Position numbers and translations under genes: made by a program
The notes under the pieces: generated by a model
Told to the model about the DNA's origin: nothing
The model's input: the letters and a program-made list of their open reading frames with translations, nothing else
Databases searched by the model: none
Shown here: positions 6,339-11,256 of the stretch, in pieces
Layout of the letters: every line of letters begins with the position of its first letter
Position numbering within the stretch: position 1 is the first letter of the stretch
Assembly: GCA_003533825.1 (NCBI GenBank)
Contig: DQCG01000287.1
Location: 211-11,466, forward strand
Length of the DNA stretch: 11,256 nucleotides
Reading direction: 5' to 3'
Source of the DNA: Phycisphaerales bacterium
GTDB taxonomy: Bacteria; Planctomycetota; Phycisphaerae; Sedimentisphaerales; Anaerobacaceae

Positions 6339-8885
6339 ATGCTGAAAATGGAAACAGCAGACAAAAAATTCCTTAGAAAACCATTTCCGTCCGGCTCCGC
6401 TCTGATCCTGACGGTGGTTCTGACCAGCCTGTTGGCTGTAGTCGGCGTGTTGTTTGTAATGGTTTCCCGCGTGGACAAGATGGCGACGTCTGCCATATCG
6501 GAGAATAAAGATCTGAACCTCGCGGTCGAGACAATCGTTGCACAGATATCACAGGAACTTTTTTACGACATTCCCCATACGGACCCCAACGGTCAGAAGC
6601 TATCCGAGTATTATGACTATCCCGGTCCGGCGGACAGATGGCTGGCGTGCCTTGAGCCGTATCGATACGGCGACGGTGACTATAGATGGCGGCAGATAAG
6701 CGATGTCTATTACAAGCTGGATCCGAATACCGAATTGCAGGCTGAAGTTGTGCCGGACTATCAGTTTGCCGGCATCATGAGTGAGGGATTAGTTGCAGAT
6801 GCGGACGGTGACGGCGTAGCCGATTCGCAATGGGTGATTATACCTCAGATGAGCAGCAATAAGGGCAAGCCCATTTTCGCCGCTATCAGAATTATTGATA
6901 ACAGTGCCATGTTAAATGCCAATACGGCGTTCAAATTTGATTCGACCGATCCTAATTTCAGCGTATTCGATATCGGCCGCTCAAGCCAGTTGCAGATAAA
7001 TCTTCTGGCCCTGGCCGGACAACCGGGCCAGCCTCCTACCGCAATGGATGAAATTAACCTGCTTGCGGCAAGGGCAAATTCCAGGTATGGCCTTAATCCC
7101 CGGGATTTGGCCGGATATGCCAGGAACGTCATTTGGAGTTATGGCGAGCCGAACGGGCCTTATACCCCATACGATATTTCCGATGAGCTGGAGCTTCGCT
7201 ACAGATATATGTTGAATCATACAGATATTGACACTCGCCTGGAACAATGGGGAGGGCACTTCAGGCTCAATACGTTATCCACCCCTCTCTCGTCGGGTGG
7301 AGAAACGCTGGATATGTGGTTCCAAAGGGCCGGCGATAATGGCGGTCTTGATCCGAATTATGCATATCGACATATTACCACTACCTGCAATACGGACAGG
7401 ATTATCGACCCGGACGGCGGAAAAATGGTTAATGTCAATACCGCGGATGTGAATGAGCTGTATACTGCGATAACAGCAGGGCTTCTGAATGACGATCCCA
7501 ACAATATCGGCGCCGGTCAATTAGCAGCTCAACTGGCTGTTAATATCGTTGACCTTCGTGATGCCGATGCGCAGGTCAGTGTCTTGCCGGTGGGTCCGAA
7601 GACTTATTACGGCTTTGAGGCTCAGCCGTTCATAAGCGAGCTGGTGTTCAGGATCGGCGAGACGGATTCGGATGTTTCGACAAATAATCATTTTGCGGTT
7701 GAGCTTTATAATCCGTTCGACGCGGATATTCCGCTGGGTGATTTCAGGCTGGAGGTTCGCGATCCGAATGGTGCGGTTGTCGGCACAATCAACCTTGCCG
7801 GTCACGGCATAGCGGACGGCAGCAGATTTGTAGTTACCAACAGCTCGTCCGCTTCGACGGCCCTCGGTGTGGCGGGTATGATGTCAACCGGCGGCGGCAG
7901 AGAAGACAACAATTTTGTGCTGGCCACGTACGAGTCCGTGCAGGATTCGGATCCGCCCGAATATGTCTTAAAAGATAGATATGACGTTTATCTTATCAGG
8001 AGGACACTCGCCGGCGATATTTATCTTGATAAACAGCAGACCCAGGATGAATGGTTCGAGTGGGATACGGCTAAAAACGTCCAGCAGTTTTACGCCCGGG
8101 CCGACAATGCCTGGAATGTAGTGTATCAGAATGTCGTCTCCGCGAGCAACACATTGGGTGGGGCTAACGGATTGAGCGGGGCGCGGAAGAATTACAATTT
8201 TTACAACTTTGCAAATGCTCTCGAGCGTTTTGCGTCGGTGGGCGATATAGCACGGGTATTTATTGTGGGGCCCAGACCGATTACCGAGCAGGAAGATATG
8301 ATTGGCATGCGGCTCGAAGCCGAGCCTGCCGAAGATGTCGTCCGGCTGAATTTACGAAATCCCGTTTTTACGAATATTTTCCAATATCTGACGGTCATCG
8401 ACCCGATGGATTATGGCCTGCCGGATAATGAAACGAGAATAAAGGGCCGGATAAATATCAATACGGCCCCATGGTTTGTGATTGCCCAATTACCGTGGAT
8501 GCAGGAATCAATTGCCCGGGCAATAGTTACATATAGAGAAACAGTAGCAGGAGCTTTTGAAAGCATCGGCTCGCTTGTGCAGGTTCCTGAGATGGGCTAT
8601 TATGCATACGACCCTAATTATGCCACTGTCGATTTGAACGGCTATCCCGACCTGACGCCGAGCGATGGCGCGATCAGCGATTTCGAAGAGCGTGACGTTA
8701 TTTTCTCGCGGATCAGCAATATTGTTACCGTGCGAAGTGATGTCTTTACCGCTTATATCCTCGTTCGCATCGGCGTCGACGGCCCGCAAAAAAGAGTTCT
8801 TGCCGTACTCGACAGAAGCCGGGTGACATTACCCGGCGACAAAGTGAGAATATTTGCCCTGCACCCCGTCTCCGACCCAAGGTAA
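6339..8885 (+). CDS. gspK: Very long GspK-like minor pseudopilin with extra domains
   Basis: This 848-residue protein begins 1 nt after the GspJ-like stop. I prefer ATG 6339 to the upstream TTG at 6318, which overlaps gspJ. The N-terminus has a basic leader, probable cleavage after Gly19 (SG|SALILTVVL), one hydrophobic helix to about residue 42, and no Glu5, as expected of GspK. Residues 154-160 carry an acidic DADGDGVAD turn, and residues 180-197 (FAAIRIIDNSAMLNANTAF) match the GspK core. Two NVNTA/NINTA helix-hairpin-helix-like segments occur at about 364-410 and 702-750; the second (NINTAPWFVIAQLPWMQES then IVTYRE) is the classic GspK pattern. Between them, about 430-500, is a lamin-tail-like beta segment (ISELVF, VELYNPFDADIPLGDFRL). 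Canonical GspK is about 330 residues, so this protein is more than twice that. It should cap the pseudopilus tip. Confidence 0.85.
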   Translation: MLKMETADKKFLRKPFPSGSALILTVVLTSLLAVVGVLFVMVSRVDKMATSAISENKDLNLAVETIVAQISQELFYDIPHTDPNGQKLSEYYDYPGPADRWLACLEPYRYGDGDYRWRQISDVYYKLDPNTELQAEVVPDYQFAGIMSEGLVADADGDGVADSQWVIIPQMSSNKGKPIFAAIRIIDNSAMLNANTAFKFDSTDPNFSVFDIGRSSQLQINLLALAGQPGQPPTAMDEINLLAARANSRYGLNPRDLAGYARNVIWSYGEPNGPYTPYDISDELELRYRYMLNHTDIDTRLEQWGGHFRLNTLSTPLSSGGETLDMWFQRAGDNGGLDPNYAYRHITTTCNTDRIIDPDGGKMVNVNTADVNELYTAITAGLLNDDPNNIGAGQLAAQLAVNIVDLRDADAQVSVLPVGPKTYYGFEAQPFISELVFRIGETDSDVSTNNHFAVELYNPFDADIPLGDFRLEVRDPNGAVVGTINLAGHGIADGSRFVVTNSSSASTALGVAGMMSTGGGREDNNFVLATYESVQDSDPPEYVLKDRYDVYLIRRTLAGDIYLDKQQTQDEWFEWDTAKNVQQFYARADNAWNVVYQNVVSASNTLGGANGLSGARKNYNFYNFANALERFASVGDIARVFIVGPRPITEQEDMIGMRLEAEPAEDVVRLNLRNPVFTNIFQYLTVIDPMDYGLPDNETRIKGRININTAPWFVIAQLPWMQESIARAIVTYRETVAGAFESIGSLVQVPEMGYYAYDPNYATVDLNGYPDLTPSDGAISDFEERDVIFSRISNIVTVRSDVFTAYILVRIGVDGPQKRVLAVLDRSRVTLPGDKVRIFALHPVSDPR

Positions 8886-8889
8886 GTCG

Positions 8890-9705
8890 TTAATGTCTTA
8901 GCATTTCTACGATCTCGGGGTGGACTTTTTTGTTGGCGGTGATAATCTGGAATTTGTGCCCGTCGTAATTGTCCAGGTCGACGGGAAAGATGTTCTGTCC
9001 CTGCCAATCGGTGAAGAGGGCACCTGCGGCCTGAGCGATTGCAATCCCGCCGGCGATGTCCCAGAGCTTCGGTGTATTGGCGATAGTTGCGACCATGCTG
9101 CCCTTTGCCACGTATGCCAACTGCAGAGCGGTCGAGCCTAAATTGCGAAATCTCGTCCGCTCCATAAGCTCGCAGGCCCAGCTCGGCGCGCCATTATCAA
9201 AATGGCTTTCGAGACCCACACTGGCAAATTTATCGATTGCCTCTTCGCTTGCCGTGATTCGCCTGCCGTTTAATTGAGCCTCTCGGCCTTTGACGGCGGT
9301 GAACATCGAATCGGTAGCCGGCTCGAAAATCACACCGACAATCGGCTCGCCCTCGTACATGACTGCGATACTGACGGTAAAGAACAACATCCGGTGCGCA
9401 TAATTGTTCGTGCCGTCGATCGGGTCTATCACCCACCAGAGCGGATCCTGACCTCTCGGTGGCTGTTTGAACATCCTGCCTTCTTCGCCTTCCTCGGCGA
9501 TAAATCCGTGATCGGGATAGTTCTCTTTGATTCGGTCGATGATTATCTTCTGGCATCGCGCATCGGCCTGGGTTACCAGCTCGTTGGAGTTTTTTATCGA
9601 GACCTTGATATAATTGATCTCTTCCATCGCCCGCTGGCCCGCCAGACGAGCCGCCACGATAGCCGTCTCTAACATACTGCTCAGGTCTCTCTGCTCTAAT
9701 TCCAT
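8890..9705 (-). CDS. Inositol monophosphatase family protein (SuhB-like)
   Basis: This 271-residue cytoplasmic Mg-dependent phosphatase belongs to the inositol monophosphatase/fructose-1,6-bisphosphatase fold. Metal-site motifs are visible: Glu71-Glu72 (IAEEGEE), Asp94-Pro-Ile-Asp97-Gly-Thr (WVIDPIDGTNNYAH) and Trp215-Asp216 (LWDIAGG), equivalent to human IMPase Glu70, Asp90/Asp93 and Asp220. GSTALQLAYVAKG matches the conserved core. Length is normal for the family (about 260-275). The usual A-E-A-G-G segment after the last Asp reads A-Q-A-A-G-A here, a mild departure. Likely substrates are inositol phosphates, 3'-phosphoadenosine phosphates or another sugar phosphate; the sequence does not decide. 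GAGGTGG lies 10 nt upstream of the ATG on the minus strand. It converges with gspK across 4 nt and diverges from the DUF2752 gene. Confidence 0.92.
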   Translation of the reverse strand: MELEQRDLSSMLETAIVAARLAGQRAMEEINYIKVSIKNSNELVTQADARCQKIIIDRIKENYPDHGFIAEEGEEGRMFKQPPRGQDPLWWVIDPIDGTNNYAHRMLFFTVSIAVMYEGEPIVGVIFEPATDSMFTAVKGREAQLNGRRITASEEAIDKFASVGLESHFDNGAPSWACELMERTRFRNLGSTALQLAYVAKGSMVATIANTPKLWDIAGGIAIAQAAGALFTDWQGQNIFPVDLDNYDGHKFQIITANKKVHPEIVEMLRH

Positions 9706-9715
9706 ATCTTGTTAT

Positions 9716-9722
9716 CCACCTC
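9716..9722 (-). promoter_or_regulatory. Ribosome binding site of the inositol monophosphatase gene
   Basis: On the minus strand GAGGTGG ends 10 nt before the ATG at 9705. It supports that start codon. Confidence 0.6.
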
Positions 9723-9727
9723 TAATC

Positions 9728-9756
9728 TTGACATAACCGTTACGTTACCCTATTTT
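9728..9756 (+). promoter_or_regulatory. Candidate sigma-70-type promoter for the DUF2752 gene
   Basis: A perfect TTGACA (9728-9733) is followed after exactly 17 bp by TATTTT (9751-9756, 4 of 6 to TATAAT). The expected start of transcription, about 9762-9764, is only 2-4 nt before ATG 9766. That start would therefore be nearly leaderless, or else ATG 9901 is used with a leader of about 138 nt containing the heptamer repeats. Confidence 0.5.
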
Positions 9757-9763
9757 AACGTAA
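9740..9763. promoter_or_regulatory. Perfect 8-bp dyad overlapping both divergent -10 boxes (operator candidate)
   Basis: TTACGTTA (9740-9747) and TAACGTAA (9756-9763) are exact reverse complements separated by 8 bp. The spacer and arms contain the -10 boxes predicted for both strands. This is the arrangement expected of an operator for a dimeric regulator controlling both genes. No regulator gene is in the window, so function is inferred. Confidence 0.45.
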
Positions 9764-9780
9764 TAATGCAGACAAGCCAA
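9752..9780 (-). promoter_or_regulatory. Candidate sigma-70-type promoter for the inositol monophosphatase gene
   Basis: Read on the minus strand, TTGGCT (complement of 9775-9780) and TAAAAT (complement of 9752-9757) are separated by exactly 17 bp. They match the consensus boxes at 4 of 6 and 5 of 6 positions. Transcription would begin near 9745, giving a leader of about 40 nt that contains the Shine-Dalgarno site at 9716-9722. Its -10 overlaps the -10 of the plus-strand promoter. This is a prediction by eye. Confidence 0.45.
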
Positions 9781-10305
9781 CAGAATTCGGACGAGAGAAG
9801 TCATAAATCTGAAGTCAGAAGTCGGAAGTCGGAAGACAGGCCTCTGTTTTCTGTTGTCGGTCGTCTGTCTTCTGTCTCGCGTGCATCGTCCGGCCAGCGG
9901 ATGGTCGCGGCGATTGTCTGCCTGGGGATAATCACTTTCTTCGGCGTATTTGCACTGGTGGGACATTTCAACATTGATATGGGCCGATGGCTTGGCTACT
10001 GCGGATTCAAGCAGCGAACCGGTCTGCCGTGCCCGACCTGCGGAATGACCACGGCGACACTTGCCTTCGCTCAGGGCAGAATCTTCGAAGCGTTCAATAT
10101 CCAGCCTGCCTGCGGCCTTTTGTGCTCTGTTATGGTTATCGTCGCAATTCTGACGTTTATCATCGCCGTTTTCGGAGTATATTTTCGCTTTATCGAGCGT
10201 TTTTTCACGGAAGTCAAGCTCAGGTACATGATTTTAGCCCTGATAATCATAATTGTCGCCGGCTGGGCGGTTACATTGGCCCGTGCCTTGGCGGCAAAGA
10301 ACTGA
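9766..10305 (+). CDS. DUF2752 family membrane protein
   Basis: The protein has 179 residues from ATG 9766, or 134 from ATG 9901. The family signature is CGFKQRTGLPCPTCGMTTA followed by AFAQGRIFEAFNIQP, the DUF2752 pattern C-x-F-x(2)-x-T-G-x-P-C-P-x-C-G-M-T. Three hydrophobic helices are visible: AIVCLGIITFFGVFALVGHF before the cysteines, GLLCSVMVIVAILTFIIAVF after them, and YMILALIIIIVAGWAV near the end. The function of the family is not established; the cysteine-rich loop could bind a metal or form a disulfide. From ATG 9766 the first 45 residues are polar, basic and largely encoded by 7-bp repeats, unlike the family, so the true start may be ATG 9901. Neither start has a clear Shine-Dalgarno site. 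It is divergent from the inositol monophosphatase gene. Confidence 0.75.
   Translation: MQTSQQNSDERSHKSEVRSRKSEDRPLFSVVGRLSSVSRASSGQRMVAAIVCLGIITFFGVFALVGHFNIDMGRWLGYCGFKQRTGLPCPTCGMTTATLAFAQGRIFEAFNIQPACGLLCSVMVIVAILTFIIAVFGVYFRFIERFFTEVKLRYMILALIIIIVAGWAVTLARALAAKN
9797..9880. repeat. Two opposed runs of degenerate 7-bp tandem repeats
   Basis: On the plus strand heptamers run in register from 9797: GAAGTCA, TAAATCT, GAAGTCA, GAAGTCG, GAAGTCG, GAAGACA. From about 9842 to 9876 the minus strand reads as a second heptamer run: GACAGAA, GACAGAC, GACCGAC, AACAGAA, AACAGAG. The runs face each other, and GAAGACAG (9832-9839) pairs perfectly with CTGTCTTC (9865-9872) across a 25-nt loop, so the transcript can fold into a hairpin. 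The array lies inside the annotated 5' end of the DUF2752 gene, between two possible start codons. Confidence 0.75.
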
Positions 10306-10487
10306 TTTTATGTAATTTACTCCTCGATAGAAAAATACGAGACTGGCTATAGAAATCACAATAAGTCCGGAGATTTTCCTTGACTAACAGGTGGTTATAA
10401 TAGTAAAATGACCCCGGAAAATGGCTTTGGATTATAGGTCTTTTAGGCTTGTATATCTATCATAGTCATCTTAAGAGAGGAGTAACT
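10306..10487. other. AT-rich non-coding stretch
   Basis: After the DUF2752 stop there is no sizeable ORF on either strand, no convincing terminator and no complete promoter. A perfect TATAAT occurs at 10396-10401 but without a properly spaced -35. A 9-codon ORF starts at 10408 without a ribosome binding site. I see nothing else that I can support here. Confidence 0.5.
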
Positions 10488-10556
10488 ATGAGCAGCATAG
10501 GATTCCAACCAGGAACATTCCTTTTGTATAATAATGCTCGAAATTTTCATTTATGA
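10488..10556 (+). CDS. Mini-ORF, 22 residues, with a strong ribosome binding site
   Basis: ATG 10488 is preceded by GAGAGGAG (10475-10482) at 5 nt spacing, one of the best Shine-Dalgarno sites in the window. The peptide begins MSSIGFQPGTFLLYNNA and ends at TGA 10554. It has no signal peptide, no membrane segment and no family I recognise. It could be a leader peptide for the downstream exported-protein gene, a free small protein, or the remnant of a larger gene, since the frame stays open for about 34 more codons after the stop. Confidence rests only on the ribosome binding site. Confidence 0.35.
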   Translation: MSSIGFQPGTFLLYNNARNFHL

Positions 10557-10558
10557 TT

Positions 10559-10585
10559 CCTCTTTAACTCCCCGAAAAAAAGAGG
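10559..10585 (+). promoter_or_regulatory. Hairpin covering the ribosome binding site of the second mini-ORF
   Basis: CCTCTTT (10559-10565) is the exact reverse complement of AAAGAGG (10579-10585), with a 13-nt loop. The right arm includes part of GAGGTGG (10582-10588), the Shine-Dalgarno site before ATG 10597. The fold could limit translation of that mini-ORF. With only 7 bp, mostly A-T, it may be chance. Confidence 0.3.
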
Positions 10586-10596
10586 TGGTGTAGTGC

Positions 10597-10638
10597 ATGA
10601 AAATATTTATATATCATATGAAAAATCACAAAAAATAA
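10597..10638 (+). CDS. Mini-ORF, 13 residues, possible leader peptide
   Basis: ATG 10597 lies 8 nt after GAGGTGG (10582-10588) and encodes MKIFIYHMKNHKK, a basic peptide rich in Lys and His, ending with TAA 10636. The terminator-like hairpin at 10653 starts 14 nt later, and the exported-protein gene starts at 10710. That arrangement resembles a leader peptide with an attenuator, but no run of identical regulatory codons is present. It may be untranslated. Confidence 0.22.
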   Translation: MKIFIYHMKNHKK

Positions 10639-10652
10639 ATATCTTTATCAGC

Positions 10653-10680
10653 CGCTTTGGTGAGTAGCCTGAGCGTTTTT
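10653..10680 (+). terminator. Terminator-like hairpin upstream of the disrupted gene
   Basis: CGCTTTGG (10653-10660) pairs with CCTGAGCG (10668-10675) with one G-U pair and one T-T mismatch, closing a 7-nt loop. TTTTT (10676-10680) follows directly. The stem is short and imperfect, so it would be a weak intrinsic terminator. It lies 29 nt before the start codon at 10710, a position suited to ending the mini-ORF transcript or to attenuation. Confidence 0.4.
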
Positions 10681-10778
10681 ATCTCAATCCTTTTGTGAGG
10701 AGAATTAATATGTGTAGAAAGTTGACTTTCTTGGTTTGCAGTATTCTGGTACTGGTAATGACGGCTCCTTTATGCTTG

Positions 10779-10786
10779 GGTGCGAT
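10779..10786. repeat. Left copy of 8-bp target site duplication
   Basis: GGTGCGAT borders the left end of the inserted element and is repeated exactly at 10929-10936. The matching bases end precisely where the terminal inverted repeats begin. Confidence 0.85.
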
Positions 10787-10928
10787 GTACGTGTTTAGCC
10801 TGAAAACAATGCTGATATGCAGGTTTTGAAGCTGCAATCGGGCGTCTTTGTCGGCAATTAACGCTTTTGACGGAAGAATTAGCTGTTAAATCGTCACTAT
10901 CAATACTAATAGCAGGCTAAACACATAC
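10787..10928. mobile_element. 142-bp MITE-like non-autonomous insertion element
   Basis: The left end GTACGTGTTTAGCCTG (10787-10802) and the right end CAGGCTAAACACATAC (10913-10928) are inverted repeats matching at 15 of 16 positions. A further TGATA match about 10 bp inward on both sides suggests a longer degraded repeat. The element is flanked by the 8-bp direct repeat GGTGCGAT. It has no ORF large enough for a transposase, so it would have been moved in trans. An 8-bp duplication is known for several insertion-sequence families, including IS66 and ISL3; the GTA ends loosely recall IS66 ends (GTAA), but I cannot assign the family. It sits inside the exported-protein gene at 10710 and brings two in-frame stops. 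Confidence 0.85.
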
Positions 10929-10936
10929 GGTGCGAT
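10929..10936. repeat. Right copy of 8-bp target site duplication
   Basis: GGTGCGAT directly follows the right inverted repeat and is identical to 10779-10786. It marks the point where the original reading frame of the exported-protein gene resumes. Confidence 0.85.
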
Positions 10937-11256
10937 AGCACCCATAACCAGTGTGACGACAGATAATCCCGATGGGACTATTCCGTACAATATGCTGAGT
11001 ATTACAGTTGATGGCTACACGGTCACTGCTGAACGGTTGGTCGTAGGTACAACAACAGTAGGATTGACCGGGACTGGCCAACCTTGGCCTGAAATGGACA
11101 ATCTCGACATACACGATGCGATTGATACCGGGCTTGGTACTTCAGCAACGACAATGCTGTTCGGCGGGAAAAACTGGATTAATACCAACGGAGATAATCC
11201 TGACTTCTTCATGTTCGAATCCCATGGTGGTAATTCCAGTGGAGACAACCCCCAGG

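Larger units (their letters stand above)
10710..11256 (+). pseudogene. Exported protein gene interrupted by a MITE-like insertion; continues past the window
   Basis: ATG 10710 has a good ribosome binding site (GTGAGGAG, 10695-10702, 7 nt spacing). It opens a Sec signal peptide (MCRKLTF, then a hydrophobic core, ending LCLGA near residue 25). In the present sequence the frame then enters inserted DNA and stops at TGA 10827 (39 residues), with another in-frame TAA at 10887. From 10929 the same frame is open to the window edge and reads like a mature secreted protein: ITSVTTDNPDG, YNMLSITVDGYTVTAERL, then DNPDFFMFESHGG. Removing 150 bp (the element plus one 8-bp duplication) joins LCLG-A directly to IAPITSVTTDNPDG with no frame change. 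I do not recognise the family; a surface or cell-envelope protein is likely. A 3' fragment starting at ATG 10992 could still be made, but without a signal peptide. Confidence 0.75.

Noticed and set aside
8508..8789. Antisense ORFs within the GspK-like and other pseudopilin genes
   Set aside because: They lack ribosome binding sites and recognisable motifs, and lie opposite clearly conserved coding sequence.
9709..9765. TTG start for the DUF2752 protein
   Set aside because: It would lie upstream of the predicted promoter boxes at 9728-9756, and the added residues do not resemble the family.
9797..9880. CRISPR-like array
   Set aside because: Units are 7 bp, contiguous and degenerate, with no spacers.
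10380..10401. TTGACT followed by a perfect TATAAT
   Set aside because: The spacer is only 10 bp, far from 17, and no other -35 box fits the TATAAT.
10665..10672. TAGCCTGA shared between the terminator-like hairpin and the left end of the inserted element (10796-10803)
   Set aside because: Only 8 bp, with no flanking similarity; it does not indicate a second element copy.

Overview
The window looks like a chromosomal segment of a planctomycete-type bacterium, most likely a Phycisphaerae/Sedimentisphaera-like lineage. This is an inference from three things: a long type II secretion/type IV pilus-like pseudopilin operon, a secreted jelly-roll protein with a degenerate planctomycete-style dockerin tail, and a GspK-like protein rich in D-x-D-G-D-G motifs. 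No marker gene in the window fixes the taxonomy.

Positions 1-8885 (+) form one co-directional block. It holds the C-terminus of a GspF/PilC inner-membrane platform protein, then seven genes with prepilin-type N-termini: three GspG-like (381, 2257, 3173), one GspH/FimT-like (3667), one GspI/PilV-like (4487), one GspJ/PilW-like (5273) and a very long GspK-like protein (6339). A gene for a signal-peptide-bearing dockerin-like protein (1397) sits between the first two GspG-like paralogs. Gene spacing is tight (an ATGA overlap at 3667, gaps of 1-7 nt at 6338 and 4480), so most of the block is probably one transcript. The set would build the pseudopilus of a secretion machine; the ATPase and secretin genes are outside the window.

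Positions 8890-10305 hold a divergent pair: an inositol-monophosphatase-family enzyme on the minus strand, convergent with gspK at a 4-nt gap, and a DUF2752 membrane protein on the plus strand. Their intergenic region has overlapping back-to-back promoter candidates whose -10 elements lie inside a perfect 8-bp dyad. The start of the DUF2752 gene is built from degenerate 7-bp tandem repeats, and a shorter run of 7-bp repeats forms the start of gspJ.

Positions 10306-11256 are AT-rich and irregular. There are two mini-ORFs with good ribosome binding sites, a hairpin over one of those sites, and a terminator-like hairpin. They are followed by a gene for an exported protein interrupted just after its signal peptide by a 142-bp MITE-like element, with 16-bp terminal inverted repeats (15/16) and an 8-bp target duplication. 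Removing the element plus one duplication copy (150 bp) restores one open frame from the signal peptide to the window edge. This interruption is the most notable observation in the window.
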